In this document: piece by piece, positions 10,037 through 19,060 of the stretch
How the letters are laid out: the number at the start of each line of letters is the position of its first letter
Numbering within the stretch: position 1 is the first letter of the stretch
Source of the DNA: Pseudomonas tumuqii
Lineage (GTDB): Bacteria > Pseudomonadota > Gammaproteobacteria > Pseudomonadales > Pseudomonadaceae
DNA: 64,000 nucleotides
Reading direction: 5' to 3'
NCBI RefSeq assembly: GCF_013184545.1
Contig: NZ_JAAOJA010000012.1
Location: 62,001-126,000, forward strand
Notes under the pieces: generated by a model
Database searches by the model: none
The model's input: only the letters and a program-made list of their open reading frames with translations
What the model was told of the DNA's origin: nothing
Made by a program: the position numbers and the translations under genes

Positions 10037-11098
10037 TCAGGGCAGATTGATGGTGTCCTGGTCATTGACGTGCAGACCCCAGGTGGCGATGAACAGCGCG
10101 GCAATCAAGGGGCCGATGACAAAACCGTTGAGGCCGAACACCGTCAGCCCACCGAGGGTGGAGATCAGCACCAGATAATCCGGCATCTTGGTATCCTTGC
10201 CGATCAATAGCGGCCGCAGGACATTGTCCACCAGGCCAATCACGAAGATCCCGCAGAACACCAGCACCAGTCCTCGCCAGAAACTGCCGCTGAGCAGCAG
10301 GTAAGCGGCAATTGGCGCCCAGACGATGCTCGAACCCACCGCCGGCAACAGGGACAGAAACGCCATCAGCACGCCCCAGAGCAATGGGCTGGGGATACCC
10401 AACAGCAAAAAGATCAGCCCGCCGACAGAGCCCTGGATAATCGCCACGACAATATTGCCCTTCACCGTGGCACGCACCACCCGGGTGAACTTGATCTGCA
10501 GACGCCGCTTTTCCGTGGCACCCAGCGGAATCGCCATGCGCAGCTTGCGGGTCAGTTCCGGGCCATCGCGCAGGAAGAAGAACAGCAGGTAGAGCATCAC
10601 GAAGAAAGCGACGACAAAGTGAAAGGTGCCTTGGCCGATGTCGAAGGCCTTGGTGGCGAGGAACCGACTGGCCTCAAGGGCAGCACTGAGGATTCGCTCG
10701 CGCAGGTCATCGAAGTTGCCCAGGCCGAAGCTGTCGAGCAGACGTTGCAGGAACGACGGCAGCATGTCCTTCAGCCGTGCCACATACATGCCGATATCCA
10801 GCTCCCCGGACTCGAGACGCTGGTAGATGGAGCCCCCTTCCTGGATCAGCATGCCGATTATCACGATCACCGGCAGCACCGCGACCAGCAGGCAGATAAC
10901 CAGGGTGAGCAGCGCCGACATATTGCCCCGCCCACCCAGGCGCAGCACCAGACGCTGCTGCACCGGGCCGAACACCACCGCCAGTACCACGGCCCAGAAC
11001 AGCGCACCGTAGTACGGCAGGAGCAGCCAGCCGAAGGCCAGGGTCACGCCGACCAACAGGATCAGGAAAGTCTTTTGTTCAATACTGGGCGGCGACAT
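10037..11098 (-). CDS. AI-2E family transporter (PerM/YdiK-like membrane protein)
   Basis: The 353-residue protein belongs to the UPF0118/AI-2E exporter family, which is found as oligomeric inner-membrane permeases of varied or unknown substrate. It has the family layout. Two N-terminal helix pairs (YYGALFWAVVLAVVFGPV, then LVICLLVAVLPVIVIIGML) come first, followed by a hydrophilic central part. A C-terminal block of helices contains LLGIPSPLLWGVLMAFLSLL and the conserved GLNGFVIGPLIAALFIATW. It is convergent with nuo and appears to be a single gene. The substrate cannot be read from the sequence. Confidence 0.85.
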   Translation of the reverse strand: MSPPSIEQKTFLILLVGVTLAFGWLLLPYYGALFWAVVLAVVFGPVQQRLVLRLGGRGNMSALLTLVICLLVAVLPVIVIIGMLIQEGGSIYQRLESGELDIGMYVARLKDMLPSFLQRLLDSFGLGNFDDLRERILSAALEASRFLATKAFDIGQGTFHFVVAFFVMLYLLFFFLRDGPELTRKLRMAIPLGATEKRRLQIKFTRVVRATVKGNIVVAIIQGSVGGLIFLLLGIPSPLLWGVLMAFLSLLPAVGSSIVWAPIAAYLLLSGSFWRGLVLVFCGIFVIGLVDNVLRPLLIGKDTKMPDYLVLISTLGGLTVFGLNGFVIGPLIAALFIATWGLHVNDQDTINLP

Positions 11099-11221
11099 GG
11101 CTGAGTACTGGCATAAGGAAATTTCTGCTTAGTCAGCAGCATAGCCGTCAAGTGCCAGCCCAGCGCCGACAGGCCCGGCTATTTGTCGACCAGCCGCCAA
11201 ACCCGGGCAGCCTGCATTGCC

Positions 11222-12541
11222 TTACAACAGCATCGCCGCGACCCAGCCGAACACCAGCAGCGGCAGGTTGTAGTGCAGGAAGGTCGGCACCACGCTGTCC
11301 CAGATATGGTTGTGCTGGCCGTCGACATTCAGCCCCGAGGTCGGTCCGAGGGTCGAGTCCGAGGCCGGCGATCCAGCATCGCCCAGGGCGCCGGCAGTCC
11401 CGACGATGCAGACGATGGCCAGCGGGCTGAAACCCAGTTGCACGCCCAGCGGCACGAAGATCGCCGCGATGATCGGCACGGTGGAGAACGACGAACCGAT
11501 GCCCATGGTCACCAGCAGGCCGACCAGCAACATCAGCAATGCGCCTAAGGCCTTGTCCTGCCCCACCAGCTCGGCCGCACTGTCGACCAGGGTCTTGACC
11601 TCGCCGGTGGCCTTCATCACTTCGGCGAAACCGGCGGCGGCGATCATGATGAAGCCGATCATCGCCATCATCTTCATGCCTTCGGTGAACAGGCCATCGG
11701 CCTCTTTCCAGCGCACCACCCCGGACACCGAGAAAATCACGAAACCGACCAGGGCGCCGATGATCATCGAGTCCAGCCACAACTGCACGACGAATGCCGC
11801 GGCAATGGCCACACCGGCCACCAGCAGGCTCAACGGGTTGTAGGCCACATCGATGCGCTCGGCCTGCTCGATCTTCGCCAGGTCATAGACGCGTTTCTTG
11901 CGGTAGCTGAACAGCACCGCCACCAGCAGGCCGAACAGCATGCCCAGGGCCGGAATCGCCATGGCCTCGGTGATGCTGACGCCAGTCACATCCACCCCGG
12001 CCTTGGCCACATTGGCCAGGAGGATTTCATTGAGGTAGATGCCGCCAAAGCCCACCGGCAGGAACATGTAGGGCGTAATCAGGCCAAAGGTCAGCACGCA
12101 GGCGATCAGCCGGCGATCCAGTTGCAGCTTGCTCAACACATAGAGCAACGGTGGCACCAATAGCGGAATGAAGGCGATGTGGATCGGCAGCACGTTCTGC
12201 GAGGCAATCGCCACCGCCAGCAGCAAGGCGATCAACAGCCACTTGAGCATCCCGCCGCCCTGCGCATCCTGTTTGCCGACCAGTGCCAGGGCCTTGTCGG
12301 CCAGCGCATGAGCCAGGCCGGACTTGGCGATGGCCACGGCGAAGGCACCGAGCAAGGCATAGGACAGCGCCACCGTGGCGCCGCCGCCCAGCCCCTGGTT
12401 GAACGCCGCCAGCGAACCCTCCAGCCCCAGGCCGCCGAGCACACCTCCGGCCAGGGCGCCGACGATCAGCGCGACCACCACGTGCACGCGGCACAGGCTG
12501 AGGATCAGCATGATGCCGACCGCTGCGATTACTGCATTCAT
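11222..12541 (-). CDS. Na+/H+ antiporter family protein (NhaC/YuiF-like)
   Basis: This is a 439-residue polytopic ion transporter. The repeated helix-loop-helix halves, GLGGGATVALSYALLGAFAV in the first and IGSSFSTVPIIAAIFVP plus GDAGSPASDSTLGPTSGLN in the second, are the conserved loops of the COG2056 Na+/H+ antiporter group. I placed the start at the ATG at 12541, with GGGAG upstream. The frame stays open further upstream, but that part reads through a repeat and lacks hydrophobic character. The role is inferred to be cation/proton exchange at the inner membrane. Confidence 0.8.
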   Translation of the reverse strand: MNAVIAAVGIMLILSLCRVHVVVALIVGALAGGVLGGLGLEGSLAAFNQGLGGGATVALSYALLGAFAVAIAKSGLAHALADKALALVGKQDAQGGGMLKWLLIALLLAVAIASQNVLPIHIAFIPLLVPPLLYVLSKLQLDRRLIACVLTFGLITPYMFLPVGFGGIYLNEILLANVAKAGVDVTGVSITEAMAIPALGMLFGLLVAVLFSYRKKRVYDLAKIEQAERIDVAYNPLSLLVAGVAIAAAFVVQLWLDSMIIGALVGFVIFSVSGVVRWKEADGLFTEGMKMMAMIGFIMIAAAGFAEVMKATGEVKTLVDSAAELVGQDKALGALLMLLVGLLVTMGIGSSFSTVPIIAAIFVPLGVQLGFSPLAIVCIVGTAGALGDAGSPASDSTLGPTSGLNVDGQHNHIWDSVVPTFLHYNLPLLVFGWVAAMLL

Positions 12542-12590
12542 GAGTGCTCCCAAGAAGCGTTGCTGGAGAAATCGGATAACGCGGCCCCCC

Positions 12591-12660
12591 GTAGGAGCGG
12601 CGGGGCCACCTAGGCCCATGGCCGCGAAATTCGCGGATCGCGGGCATAGCCCGCTCCTAC
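12591..12660. repeat. REP-like inverted repeat with GTAGGAGCGG ends
   Basis: Perfect 10-base arms (12591-12600 and 12651-12660, GTAGGAGCGG and its complement) enclose an inner imperfect palindrome with CGCGAAATTCGCGG. This resembles the dispersed extragenic palindromes of pseudomonads. It lies in the 323-base gap between the antiporter gene and the divergent chemoreceptor, upstream of both. The rest of that gap holds only the presumed promoters, which I cannot place. Confidence 0.75.
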
Positions 12661-12864
12661 CGGGTTGCAAACCGACGTCAGCCAGAAAGTCCGCCACTGC
12701 GCCGCGAAAAGGCCGCGTACTCTGCCGCAAGCGTCCTGGACTGTCAAAAACACCGCGCGTCACGGTGCTGTCTGCCCCGAACCGTCCCTCGCCGCCGGTT
12801 CGATCAAGAAAACCACGCCCGCGCCGATAGCCAAGCAGTAGAACAACCGTGTAAGGAGTGCTCC

Positions 12865-15009
12865 ATGCCGTTCAGCCGTCTTTCGATCCAGTGGAAAATC
12901 ACCCTGCTTGCCGGCCTGTGCCTGCTGGCGATCGTGACGTTGCTGGTCGGTGCCTCGCTCTATCAAGCCACCCGCAGTGCCGAACTGGTGCGCAGTGCCA
13001 GCAGCAGCATGCTGGCCGACAGCGCCAAGCTGCGCCTGCAGGCCCGTGGCGAGCTACAGGCGATGCGCATCCAGCGCTATTTCATGGACACCTACCAGTA
13101 CGGCAAAGGCTTTTCCCGGCAAATCCTGTTCCTGCGCGACCAGGCGCAGAAGCGTTTCCTCGATGCATTCGACCTGCGCGAAGACCTGACCCGCCAGGCG
13201 CGCAGCAGCCTGGAAGCCAACCCCTCGCTGCTCGGCCTGTACCTGGTATTCGAACCCAATGGGCTGGATGGCAAGGACGAACTGTTCGCCGATCAGGCCG
13301 AACTGGGCAGCAACGACCAGGGGCGCTTCTCGCTGTATTGGGCGCAACCCAAGCCGGGGCAACTGGAATCGGAGTCGATGAACGAACAGATGCTCAGCGA
13401 CACCAAGACCGGCCCCAGTGGCGACCCTTACAACGCCTGGTACACCTGTCCCCGCGACAGCGGCACGACCTGCGTGCTGGAACCCTACTACGACGAAGTC
13501 GGCGGCCAGCAGGTGCTGATGACCAGCATCGCCTTCCCGCTCGAACTGGACGGCAAGGTGATCGGCGTGGTCGGCCTCGACATCAGCCTGGACAGCCTGC
13601 AACAGCTGAGCGTGCAAGCCAACCGCGAACTCTATGACGGCGCCGGCCACGTCAGCATCTTCAGCCCGGCGGCATTGCTGGCCGGCCACAGCCGCGATGC
13701 CAGCCTGCTCAGCAGTGCGGTCGAGAAGGCTTACAGCGGGCATGCTGGCGAGTTGCGGCCCTTGATCGGCAGCGGCCAAGCCGCCGAATTGCAGCACGGC
13801 GAGATGCTCCGCGTGCTGCAGCCGTTCAAACCGATTCCCGAGGCCAAGCCCTGGAGCGTATTGCTCGAAGTGCCCGAGCAACAACTGCTCGCGCCTGCCC
13901 TGCAACTGGAGCGGCAGCTGGATCAGCGCCGCACCGGCGACAGCGCCGTGGCGCTGACCATCGGCCTGCTGGCCATGCTCCTCGGCCTGCTGCTGGTGTG
14001 GCTGACCGCTCGCGGGGTGACCAGGCCGATCCTGGGTGTCGCCGCCATGCTCAAAGACATCGCCAGCGGCGAAGGTGATCTGACCCGTCGCCTCGACTAC
14101 CCCAGGCAGGACGAACTGGGCGAGCTGGCGGGCTGGTTCAATCGCTTTCTCGACAAGCTGCAGCCGATCATCGCCGAGGTCAAACGCAGCGTGCAGGACG
14201 CCCGCGGCACTGCCGACCAGTCCGCCGCCATCGCCAGCCAGACCAGCGCCGGCATGCAGCAGCAGTTCCGCGAGGTCGACCAGGTGGCCACCGCCTTCCA
14301 GGAAATGAGCGCCACCGCCCATGACGTGGCGCACAACGCCGCGCAAGCCGCCGACGCCGCCCGCAGCGCCGACCAGGCCAGTCGCGAAGGCCTCGGGGTG
14401 ATCGGCAAAACCACCGCGGCCATCGAGTTGCTGGCCAACGAAATGAACGTCGCCATGCAGGAAGTCGAAGGCCTGGCCAACAGCAGCGAGCAGATCGGCT
14501 CGGTACTCGAAGTGATTCGCTCGATTGCCGAGCAGACCAATCTGCTGGCCCTCAACGCCGCCATCGAAGCGGCCCGTGCCGGCGAGGCCGGACGTGGCTT
14601 CGCGGTAGTCGCCGATGAAGTGCGCAACCTGGCCAAACGCACCCAGGACTCGGTCGAGGAAATCCGCCAGGTCATCGAAGGCCTGCAAAAGGGCACCCGC
14701 GAGGTGGTCAGTAGCATGCACAGCAGCCACCGCCAGGCCCAGGGCAGCGTCGAACAGGTCGAACAAGCAGTGGCCGTGCTGCAGCGGATCAGCCAGGCGG
14801 TGAGCGTGATCACCGACATGAACCTGCAAATCGCCAGCGCGGCCGAGGAACAAAGCTCGGTAGCCGAAGAGATCAACCGCAACGTCGCCTCGATTCGCGA
14901 CGTCACCGAAACCATGGCCGGGCAAGCCGACGAGTCGGCCCAGGTCAGCCACAACCTCAACCACCTGGCCAACCAGCAGCAGAGCCTGATGGATCAGTTC
15001 CGCGTCTGA
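12865..15009 (+). CDS. methyl-accepting chemotaxis protein with periplasmic dCACHE-type sensor
   Basis: This transmembrane chemoreceptor (714 residues) would signal to CheA/CheW. Helix 1 spans about residues 10-31. A large periplasmic domain (about 32-355) has the double-Cache look (YFMDTYQYG, DPYNAWYTC, then an LEPYYDEVGGQQVLMTSI stretch). TM2 lies near 361-381, followed by a HAMP domain. The cytoplasmic signalling domain has the hairpin tip IRSIAEQTNLLALNAAIEAA around residues 551-570. The canonical amino-acid-binding Cache motif is not exact, so the ligand is unknown. TAAGGAG precedes the ATG. Confidence 0.93.
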   Translation: MPFSRLSIQWKITLLAGLCLLAIVTLLVGASLYQATRSAELVRSASSSMLADSAKLRLQARGELQAMRIQRYFMDTYQYGKGFSRQILFLRDQAQKRFLDAFDLREDLTRQARSSLEANPSLLGLYLVFEPNGLDGKDELFADQAELGSNDQGRFSLYWAQPKPGQLESESMNEQMLSDTKTGPSGDPYNAWYTCPRDSGTTCVLEPYYDEVGGQQVLMTSIAFPLELDGKVIGVVGLDISLDSLQQLSVQANRELYDGAGHVSIFSPAALLAGHSRDASLLSSAVEKAYSGHAGELRPLIGSGQAAELQHGEMLRVLQPFKPIPEAKPWSVLLEVPEQQLLAPALQLERQLDQRRTGDSAVALTIGLLAMLLGLLLVWLTARGVTRPILGVAAMLKDIASGEGDLTRRLDYPRQDELGELAGWFNRFLDKLQPIIAEVKRSVQDARGTADQSAAIASQTSAGMQQQFREVDQVATAFQEMSATAHDVAHNAAQAADAARSADQASREGLGVIGKTTAAIELLANEMNVAMQEVEGLANSSEQIGSVLEVIRSIAEQTNLLALNAAIEAARAGEAGRGFAVVADEVRNLAKRTQDSVEEIRQVIEGLQKGTREVVSSMHSSHRQAQGSVEQVEQAVAVLQRISQAVSVITDMNLQIASAAEEQSSVAEEINRNVASIRDVTETMAGQADESAQVSHNLNHLANQQQSLMDQFRV

Positions 15010-15084
15010 CCGGTTGCTACCTTATGCCTTGCCGCCCAGGCCGCGGCCGCTAGCCTGGGCGATCAATTTCTGTGGGATACCTGC

Positions 15085-15681
15085 ATGCTGAACATCGCCT
15101 TGGTTGCCGGCTCCGGCCGCAACAACAGCCAATCGGGCAAGGTCGCCCGCTTCCTGCGCCAGCGCCTGATTCAACTCGAACTGACCACCGACCAACTGAG
15201 CTGCGTGATCGACCTGGGGTTGGCGCCACTGCCGCTGTGGCCCGCCGAGGATGCCGGCCCCTGGAAGCTCTATAGCCAACAGCTGAAAAACGCCGATGCC
15301 GTGGTGATCGTCGCCCCCGAGTGGAATGGCATGGCCTGCCCGGCGATCAAGAACTTCTTCATCTACGTCAGCAAAGCCGAGCTGGCGCACAAACCGGGCC
15401 TGCTGGTCGGCGTTTCATCCGGCGCCGGTGGCGCCTACCCGATCAGCGAACTGCGCGCCTCCAGCTACAAGAACTGTCGTCTCTGCTACGTCCCCGAGCA
15501 CCTGATCGTGCGCCAGGTCGAACAAGTCCTCAACAGCCCCGAGCCCGCCAGCGAAGACGACCAGCGCCTGCGCGGCCGCATCGACTATGACCTGGATATC
15601 CTGGGCAAATACGCCAAGGCCCTGCAGCCCGTGCGCGCAAGCATCGACATGAGCAACCCGGCGTTTGCCAACGGCATGTGA
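15085..15681 (+). CDS. NADPH-dependent FMN reductase family protein
   Basis: This 198-residue flavodoxin-fold oxidoreductase is of the ChrR/YieF/AzoR-like group. The FMN phosphate loop GSGRNNSQSGKVARF is near the N-terminus. The segment PEWNGMACPAIKNFFIYVS corresponds to the family's PEYN-x-S-x-PG-x-LKN motif, and GVSSGAGGAYP to the second FMN loop. It probably reduces quinones, chromate or flavins, but the substrate cannot be told. It stands alone after the chemoreceptor. Confidence 0.85.
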   Translation: MLNIALVAGSGRNNSQSGKVARFLRQRLIQLELTTDQLSCVIDLGLAPLPLWPAEDAGPWKLYSQQLKNADAVVIVAPEWNGMACPAIKNFFIYVSKAELAHKPGLLVGVSSGAGGAYPISELRASSYKNCRLCYVPEHLIVRQVEQVLNSPEPASEDDQRLRGRIDYDLDILGKYAKALQPVRASIDMSNPAFANGM

Positions 15682-15732
15682 CGGCAGCGCCTCGGTCGGT
15701 GCAGTTCGAGTAGCGGCTAACGCACCAAACCG

Positions 15733-15959
15733 TCAGCAGAGCATCCCGTTCAGATAACGATGGGCCAAGCTGTCTCGTACGCTTGCAAATAACTGCTCGG
15801 CCGGGCCGCTATCCAGCACGCCACCGCAGCCATCGCGCACCCAGCACACCGCCACGTAATCGGCCAGGCGTCGTGCCTGGGCCAGGTTGTGGGTGATCGT
15901 GAGCAAGGTATAACGGCCTTTCAGGCTGTCGATCAGACCCTCGACCGTGGCGCTGGCGC
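15733..15959 (-). pseudogene. ABC transporter ATPase fragment (C-terminal third, PstB-like)
   Basis: On the minus strand about 75 codons read as the end of an ABC ATPase. A helix like ASATVEGLIDSLKGRYTLL leads into TITHNLAQARRLADYVAV, where THN is the H-loop, and then to a C-terminal tail ending LAHRYLNGMLC and a stop. The Walker A, signature and Walker B parts are absent. At about 15960 the homology stops abruptly and an HD-GYP remnant begins. The closest family by wording is phosphate-type PstB. It is non-functional as it stands. Confidence 0.75.
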
Positions 15960-16226
15960 GTCATCGGGGCGTTCGTGATGGCTGTAGACCTCCTCTTTGA
16001 TCGGATCGGCCAATGGGTTGCCGACGAGCATGCGCCAGCCCATCCCCGGGTGGGTGCGTACGACGGCGAACTCGTCTTCAGTCAAGGCACTGGTCTTGCG
16101 CAGCATGGCGTCGGGGATGACGGTCTTGCCCAATCATGCAGAAAAATGCCCAGGCTGGATCGAACCACATCGGCTGAGGGCAGCCCCGCCGCCTTGCCAA
16201 GCACCCAGAGTGAGAAGACCGGCGAG
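15960..16226 (-). pseudogene. HD-GYP domain fragment, frameshifted
   Basis: On the minus strand the residues SLWVLGKAAGLPSADVV and then LGIFLHD lead into the HD motif. The frame then shifts by one base near 16130-16133 and continues as GKTVIPDAMLRK, TEDEFAVVRTHPGMGWRML and HHERPD. Together they give the HD-GYP phosphodiesterase core (HDxGK, then THP and HHER), but the GYP part is missing because the fragment ends at the junction with the ABC remnant. A lost base in HD-(L)-GK explains the frameshift. Upstream of 16226, up to 16385, I see no further recognisable coding sequence. Confidence 0.75.
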
Positions 16227-16385
16227 CCTCCAGGGCCAGGGGTAGAAATACGCGGCAAGGTAGTAGGAAGTTTTTTCAACGCCTCCACGCCCCAGAAATT
16301 GGGTGGCACGTCCCTGTGCCGAGGGGTGGGTAATGCCGGCTTTGTTGGCATCGCCCCCCTGTTTCAGGCAACGGAGCCCAGGCCA

Positions 16386-16715
16386 TCAATGGGGGCCGTA
16401 GAGCACTCGGTCCTTCAGGATGCCAGGTTCCGACTTCTCGATCCGTTGGTCCCGCTGCTCACGCGCAGTACCCGCGGCAGTGGGCTGCTCCTCAATCATC
16501 TGAACAAAGCGCTCACCAGAGTCCTCGCGGGCACGATTGGTAATAAGCGGTTCTCGCCGCAAGAAAAAGTCCCTCAGTCGATCACCGCCGCCTTCGGCCA
16601 GCAGCAACGAACCGTCATCGAGCCAGCTCCCACTTGCTTCGTCAGCCTGTACCGTGGTTACGGCCGCCCCCATCACCAGCGCGGCCAGTACCATCGTCTG
16701 CAATATCGTTTTCAT
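16386..16715 (-). CDS. small exported protein, unknown function
   Basis: This 109-residue product has a clear signal peptide (MKTILQTMVLAALVMGAAVT, with a likely cut after VQA). The mature part is hydrophilic and rich in Arg and Glu (DRLRDFFLRREPLI, then RAREDSGERFVQMIEEQP). I chose the ATG at 16715 because GGAGG lies eight bases upstream; ten more in-frame codons are open before it. I recognise no family. It is divergent from lapG, with a 204-base gap that must hold both promoters. Confidence 0.6.
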   Translation of the reverse strand: MKTILQTMVLAALVMGAAVTTVQADEASGSWLDDGSLLLAEGGGDRLRDFFLRREPLITNRAREDSGERFVQMIEEQPTAAGTAREQRDQRIEKSEPGILKDRVLYGPH

Positions 16716-16919
16716 GCTGCCGTCCTCCACAAATGCTTTACCCATTATTCAGAGTATTGACGAGGCGCTTTGTTACAAGGCAATCCGTCGGGAGCGCTCG
16801 GCGCATCCGACAAGCGTGCCTTGCCCCTAGCCAGGCCCTGGCTTTATGGTGTCAATGCCTGTCAACATCCGGCAGGCAATTGCTTGCCACTTGTCTTGTT
16901 GCCTTTGAAGGAGCGCCGT

Positions 16920-17600
16920 TTGCGCGGAGTTCACTGCTTTTTATTGATTTTGCTCGGTCGCCGGCGGCAGATTCTGGCCGGCCTGCTGCTCGGTGGAGGG
17001 CTGATCATGGGAACGGCCAAGGCAATGCCGCAACCACCGAAAGAGCAGCGCAATGAACAGGTGGCGCAGCGGATTCAGGACTGGCAGTCACTGATCACCC
17101 AGTCGATACACCTGAGCGATGCCGAGAAGCTGAAGGCGGTCAACGCGTTCTTCAATGCGCAGATTCGCTACGGCGAAGACCAGGACCTGTGGGGACAGAT
17201 CGACTACTGGGCCTCGCCGCTGGAAACCCTCGAACTGGGTGCCGGCGACTGTGAAGACTTCGCCCTGGCCAAGTACTTCACCCTGCGCCTGCTCGGGATC
17301 TCCGAGCAAAGCCTGCGTCTCGTCTACACGACCCTGGCCCCGGCCAAGCAGGCTCATATGGTGCTGGGCTTCTGGCCCGATAATGGCGCAGCGCCCCTGC
17401 TGCTGGACAATCTGCACACGCAGATCCTGCCCATCGACGAGCGCCTCGACCTGCAAATGCAGTTCGCCTTTGGCCCCACGCACCTGTACCGGTTCGAGCA
17501 GAGCAGCTTGCAGGTGGCCGGCAACACCGAATTGCTGCCCCACTGGCAAGTGCTGATGGCCAGAATGAAACGCGAAGACGCGGGCAAGATCAGTCTTTAG
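16920..17600 (+). CDS. lapG: LapG-type periplasmic cysteine protease (transglutaminase-like)
   Basis: LapG cleaves the N-terminus of large surface adhesins of the LapA class and so releases biofilm cells; the c-di-GMP receptor LapD normally holds it back. The catalytic triad is visible: Cys111 in AGDCEDFALAKYF, His146 in AHMVLGF and Asp163 in LLLDNL (numbering from the start chosen here). A hydrophobic N-terminus serves as the export signal. I chose TTG at 16920 because GAAGGAG lies seven bases upstream; the longer in-frame extension has no ribosome site and no signal character. lapD, usually adjacent, is not in this window. Confidence 0.88.
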   Translation: MRGVHCFLLILLGRRRQILAGLLLGGGLIMGTAKAMPQPPKEQRNEQVAQRIQDWQSLITQSIHLSDAEKLKAVNAFFNAQIRYGEDQDLWGQIDYWASPLETLELGAGDCEDFALAKYFTLRLLGISEQSLRLVYTTLAPAKQAHMVLGFWPDNGAAPLLLDNLHTQILPIDERLDLQMQFAFGPTHLYRFEQSSLQVAGNTELLPHWQVLMARMKREDAGKISL

Positions 17601-17731
17601 CGGCGAACCATTCGTGGCAACATGCAGGCAAGGCCGCCGAGACCAGGCGCCAGGCAGGTCGCTTTCAACACCCGGCATAAAGCCTGTGCGCGTGAGCGTT
17701 GCTGGCCTCGCAGATCGGTGTGCCTAATTCG

Positions 17732-19060
17732 TCAGGCCTTGCGCAGCGATGGTTGTGGCAACTGGATATGCACGCACAGACCGCCCAGTTGGCTGTCCAC
17801 CAGCTCCAGGTGCCCGCCCCAGGCATCGACGATATCGCGCACGATGCCCAGGCCCAGGCCGTGCCCGGCAACCTGTTCATCCATGCGAGTACCGCGGTTG
17901 AGGACTTCGGCGCGTTGCCCGGCATCGATGCCAGGACCATCGTCTTCCACCTTGAACTGGTAACCCTCGGCCGTGCATTCGATACGCAAACGCACCTGGC
18001 TGGTCGCCCATTTGCAGGCGTTATCCAGCAGGTTGCCGAGCAATTCGAGCATATCCTCGCGATCCCAGGGCAGACGCAAGCCCGCTGCCGCCTGCCAATC
18101 CAGGTGCAAGCCACGGTTGTGGATCATCGCCAGGGTGGCGAACAACCCTGGCAGCTCCTCGGCACAGACGAAGTGCGCGCCAGGTAACGCCTCCCCAGCC
18201 AGCCGCGCACGGCCCAGTTCGCGCGCCAGGCGCTGTTCGATCTGCTGCAGGCTCTCGAGCAGGCTGGCGCGCAATGCGGGATAGGCTTGCAGCTCGTCAC
18301 GCCCGGCCAGGCTGACCAACACCGCCAGTGGCGTTTTCAGCGCGTGGCCAAGGTTGCCCAGGGCATTGCGCGAACGCTTCAGGGTGTCTTCGGTGTGCGC
18401 CAGCAGGTGGTTGATCTGCGCCACCAGCGGCTCCAGCTCGCGGGGCACGCGGCTGTCCAGCTCGCTACGCTGGCCCTGTTGCAGTTGGGCAATCTGCTGG
18501 CGTACCTGTTCCAGCGGGCGCAGTGCGCGGCTGACGGTCAGGCGCTGCAACAGCAGGATCAGCAGCAAGGCGGCGACCCCCAGGCCCAGGCCCATTTGCC
18601 GTACACGGCGAAAGCTCTGCAGCACCGGCGTGTAGTCCTGGGCCACCTGGACCGACAGCTGCTGGCCGAAGCGCTGATAGTCACCGCGGTAGGTCAGTAA
18701 CAACTGGCCCTGCGGTCCGTCGCCCAGCTCGTCCTGCAACCCAGGCTGCGACGCCGGCTGCATCTCGCTGTCCCACAGCGAACGCGAACGCCAGGTCTTG
18801 TCGGCAAAGTCGATACGGAAATAATGCCCGGAGAATGGCCGCTGGAAAGCCGCGCTGAGGCGTTGTTCGTTCAACTGGATGCCCTGCGGGCCGCGCACCA
18901 TGGCAACCAGCAGCGACTCGGCTTCATCGCGCAAATCCGCTTGCAGGTAACTGCGCAGGCCGAGATCGAACAGCCACAGGCTGGTCTGCACCAGGAGCAG
19001 GCCAATCACCAGCAATATGCTGATCAAGCCCAGGCTCAGGCGCTGCTGGATCGATTTCAA
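17732..19060 (-). CDS. two-component sensor histidine kinase
   Basis: This is a membrane sensor kinase of 442 residues. TM1 spans residues 10-30 and TM2 about 155-173, with a periplasmic domain of about 120 residues between them. It then has a HAMP-like linker and the dimerisation helix, with the phospho-acceptor His239 in LGHALKTPL. The ATPase has N-box ELLGNLLDNACKW, G1 VEDDGPGI and G2 GHGLGLGI. It overlaps the response regulator stop by four bases. Gene order (two PepSY proteins, regulator, kinase) resembles the BqsPQRS/CarRS loci of Pseudomonas, but I cannot confirm orthology, and no iron RExxE motif was found. Confidence 0.93.
   Translation of the reverse strand: MKSIQQRLSLGLISILLVIGLLLVQTSLWLFDLGLRSYLQADLRDEAESLLVAMVRGPQGIQLNEQRLSAAFQRPFSGHYFRIDFADKTWRSRSLWDSEMQPASQPGLQDELGDGPQGQLLLTYRGDYQRFGQQLSVQVAQDYTPVLQSFRRVRQMGLGLGVAALLLILLLQRLTVSRALRPLEQVRQQIAQLQQGQRSELDSRVPRELEPLVAQINHLLAHTEDTLKRSRNALGNLGHALKTPLAVLVSLAGRDELQAYPALRASLLESLQQIEQRLARELGRARLAGEALPGAHFVCAEELPGLFATLAMIHNRGLHLDWQAAAGLRLPWDREDMLELLGNLLDNACKWATSQVRLRIECTAEGYQFKVEDDGPGIDAGQRAEVLNRGTRMDEQVAGHGLGLGIVRDIVDAWGGHLELVDSQLGGLCVHIQLPQPSLRKA

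Noticed and set aside
13054..14964. A 636-codon open frame on - opposite the chemoreceptor
   Set aside because: Shadow of the chemoreceptor; repeats of Gly, Leu and Val without domain.
17732..19060. Calling the kinase BqsS/CarS outright
   Set aside because: Gene order is suggestive, but the RExxE iron motif was not found and orthology cannot be tested here.
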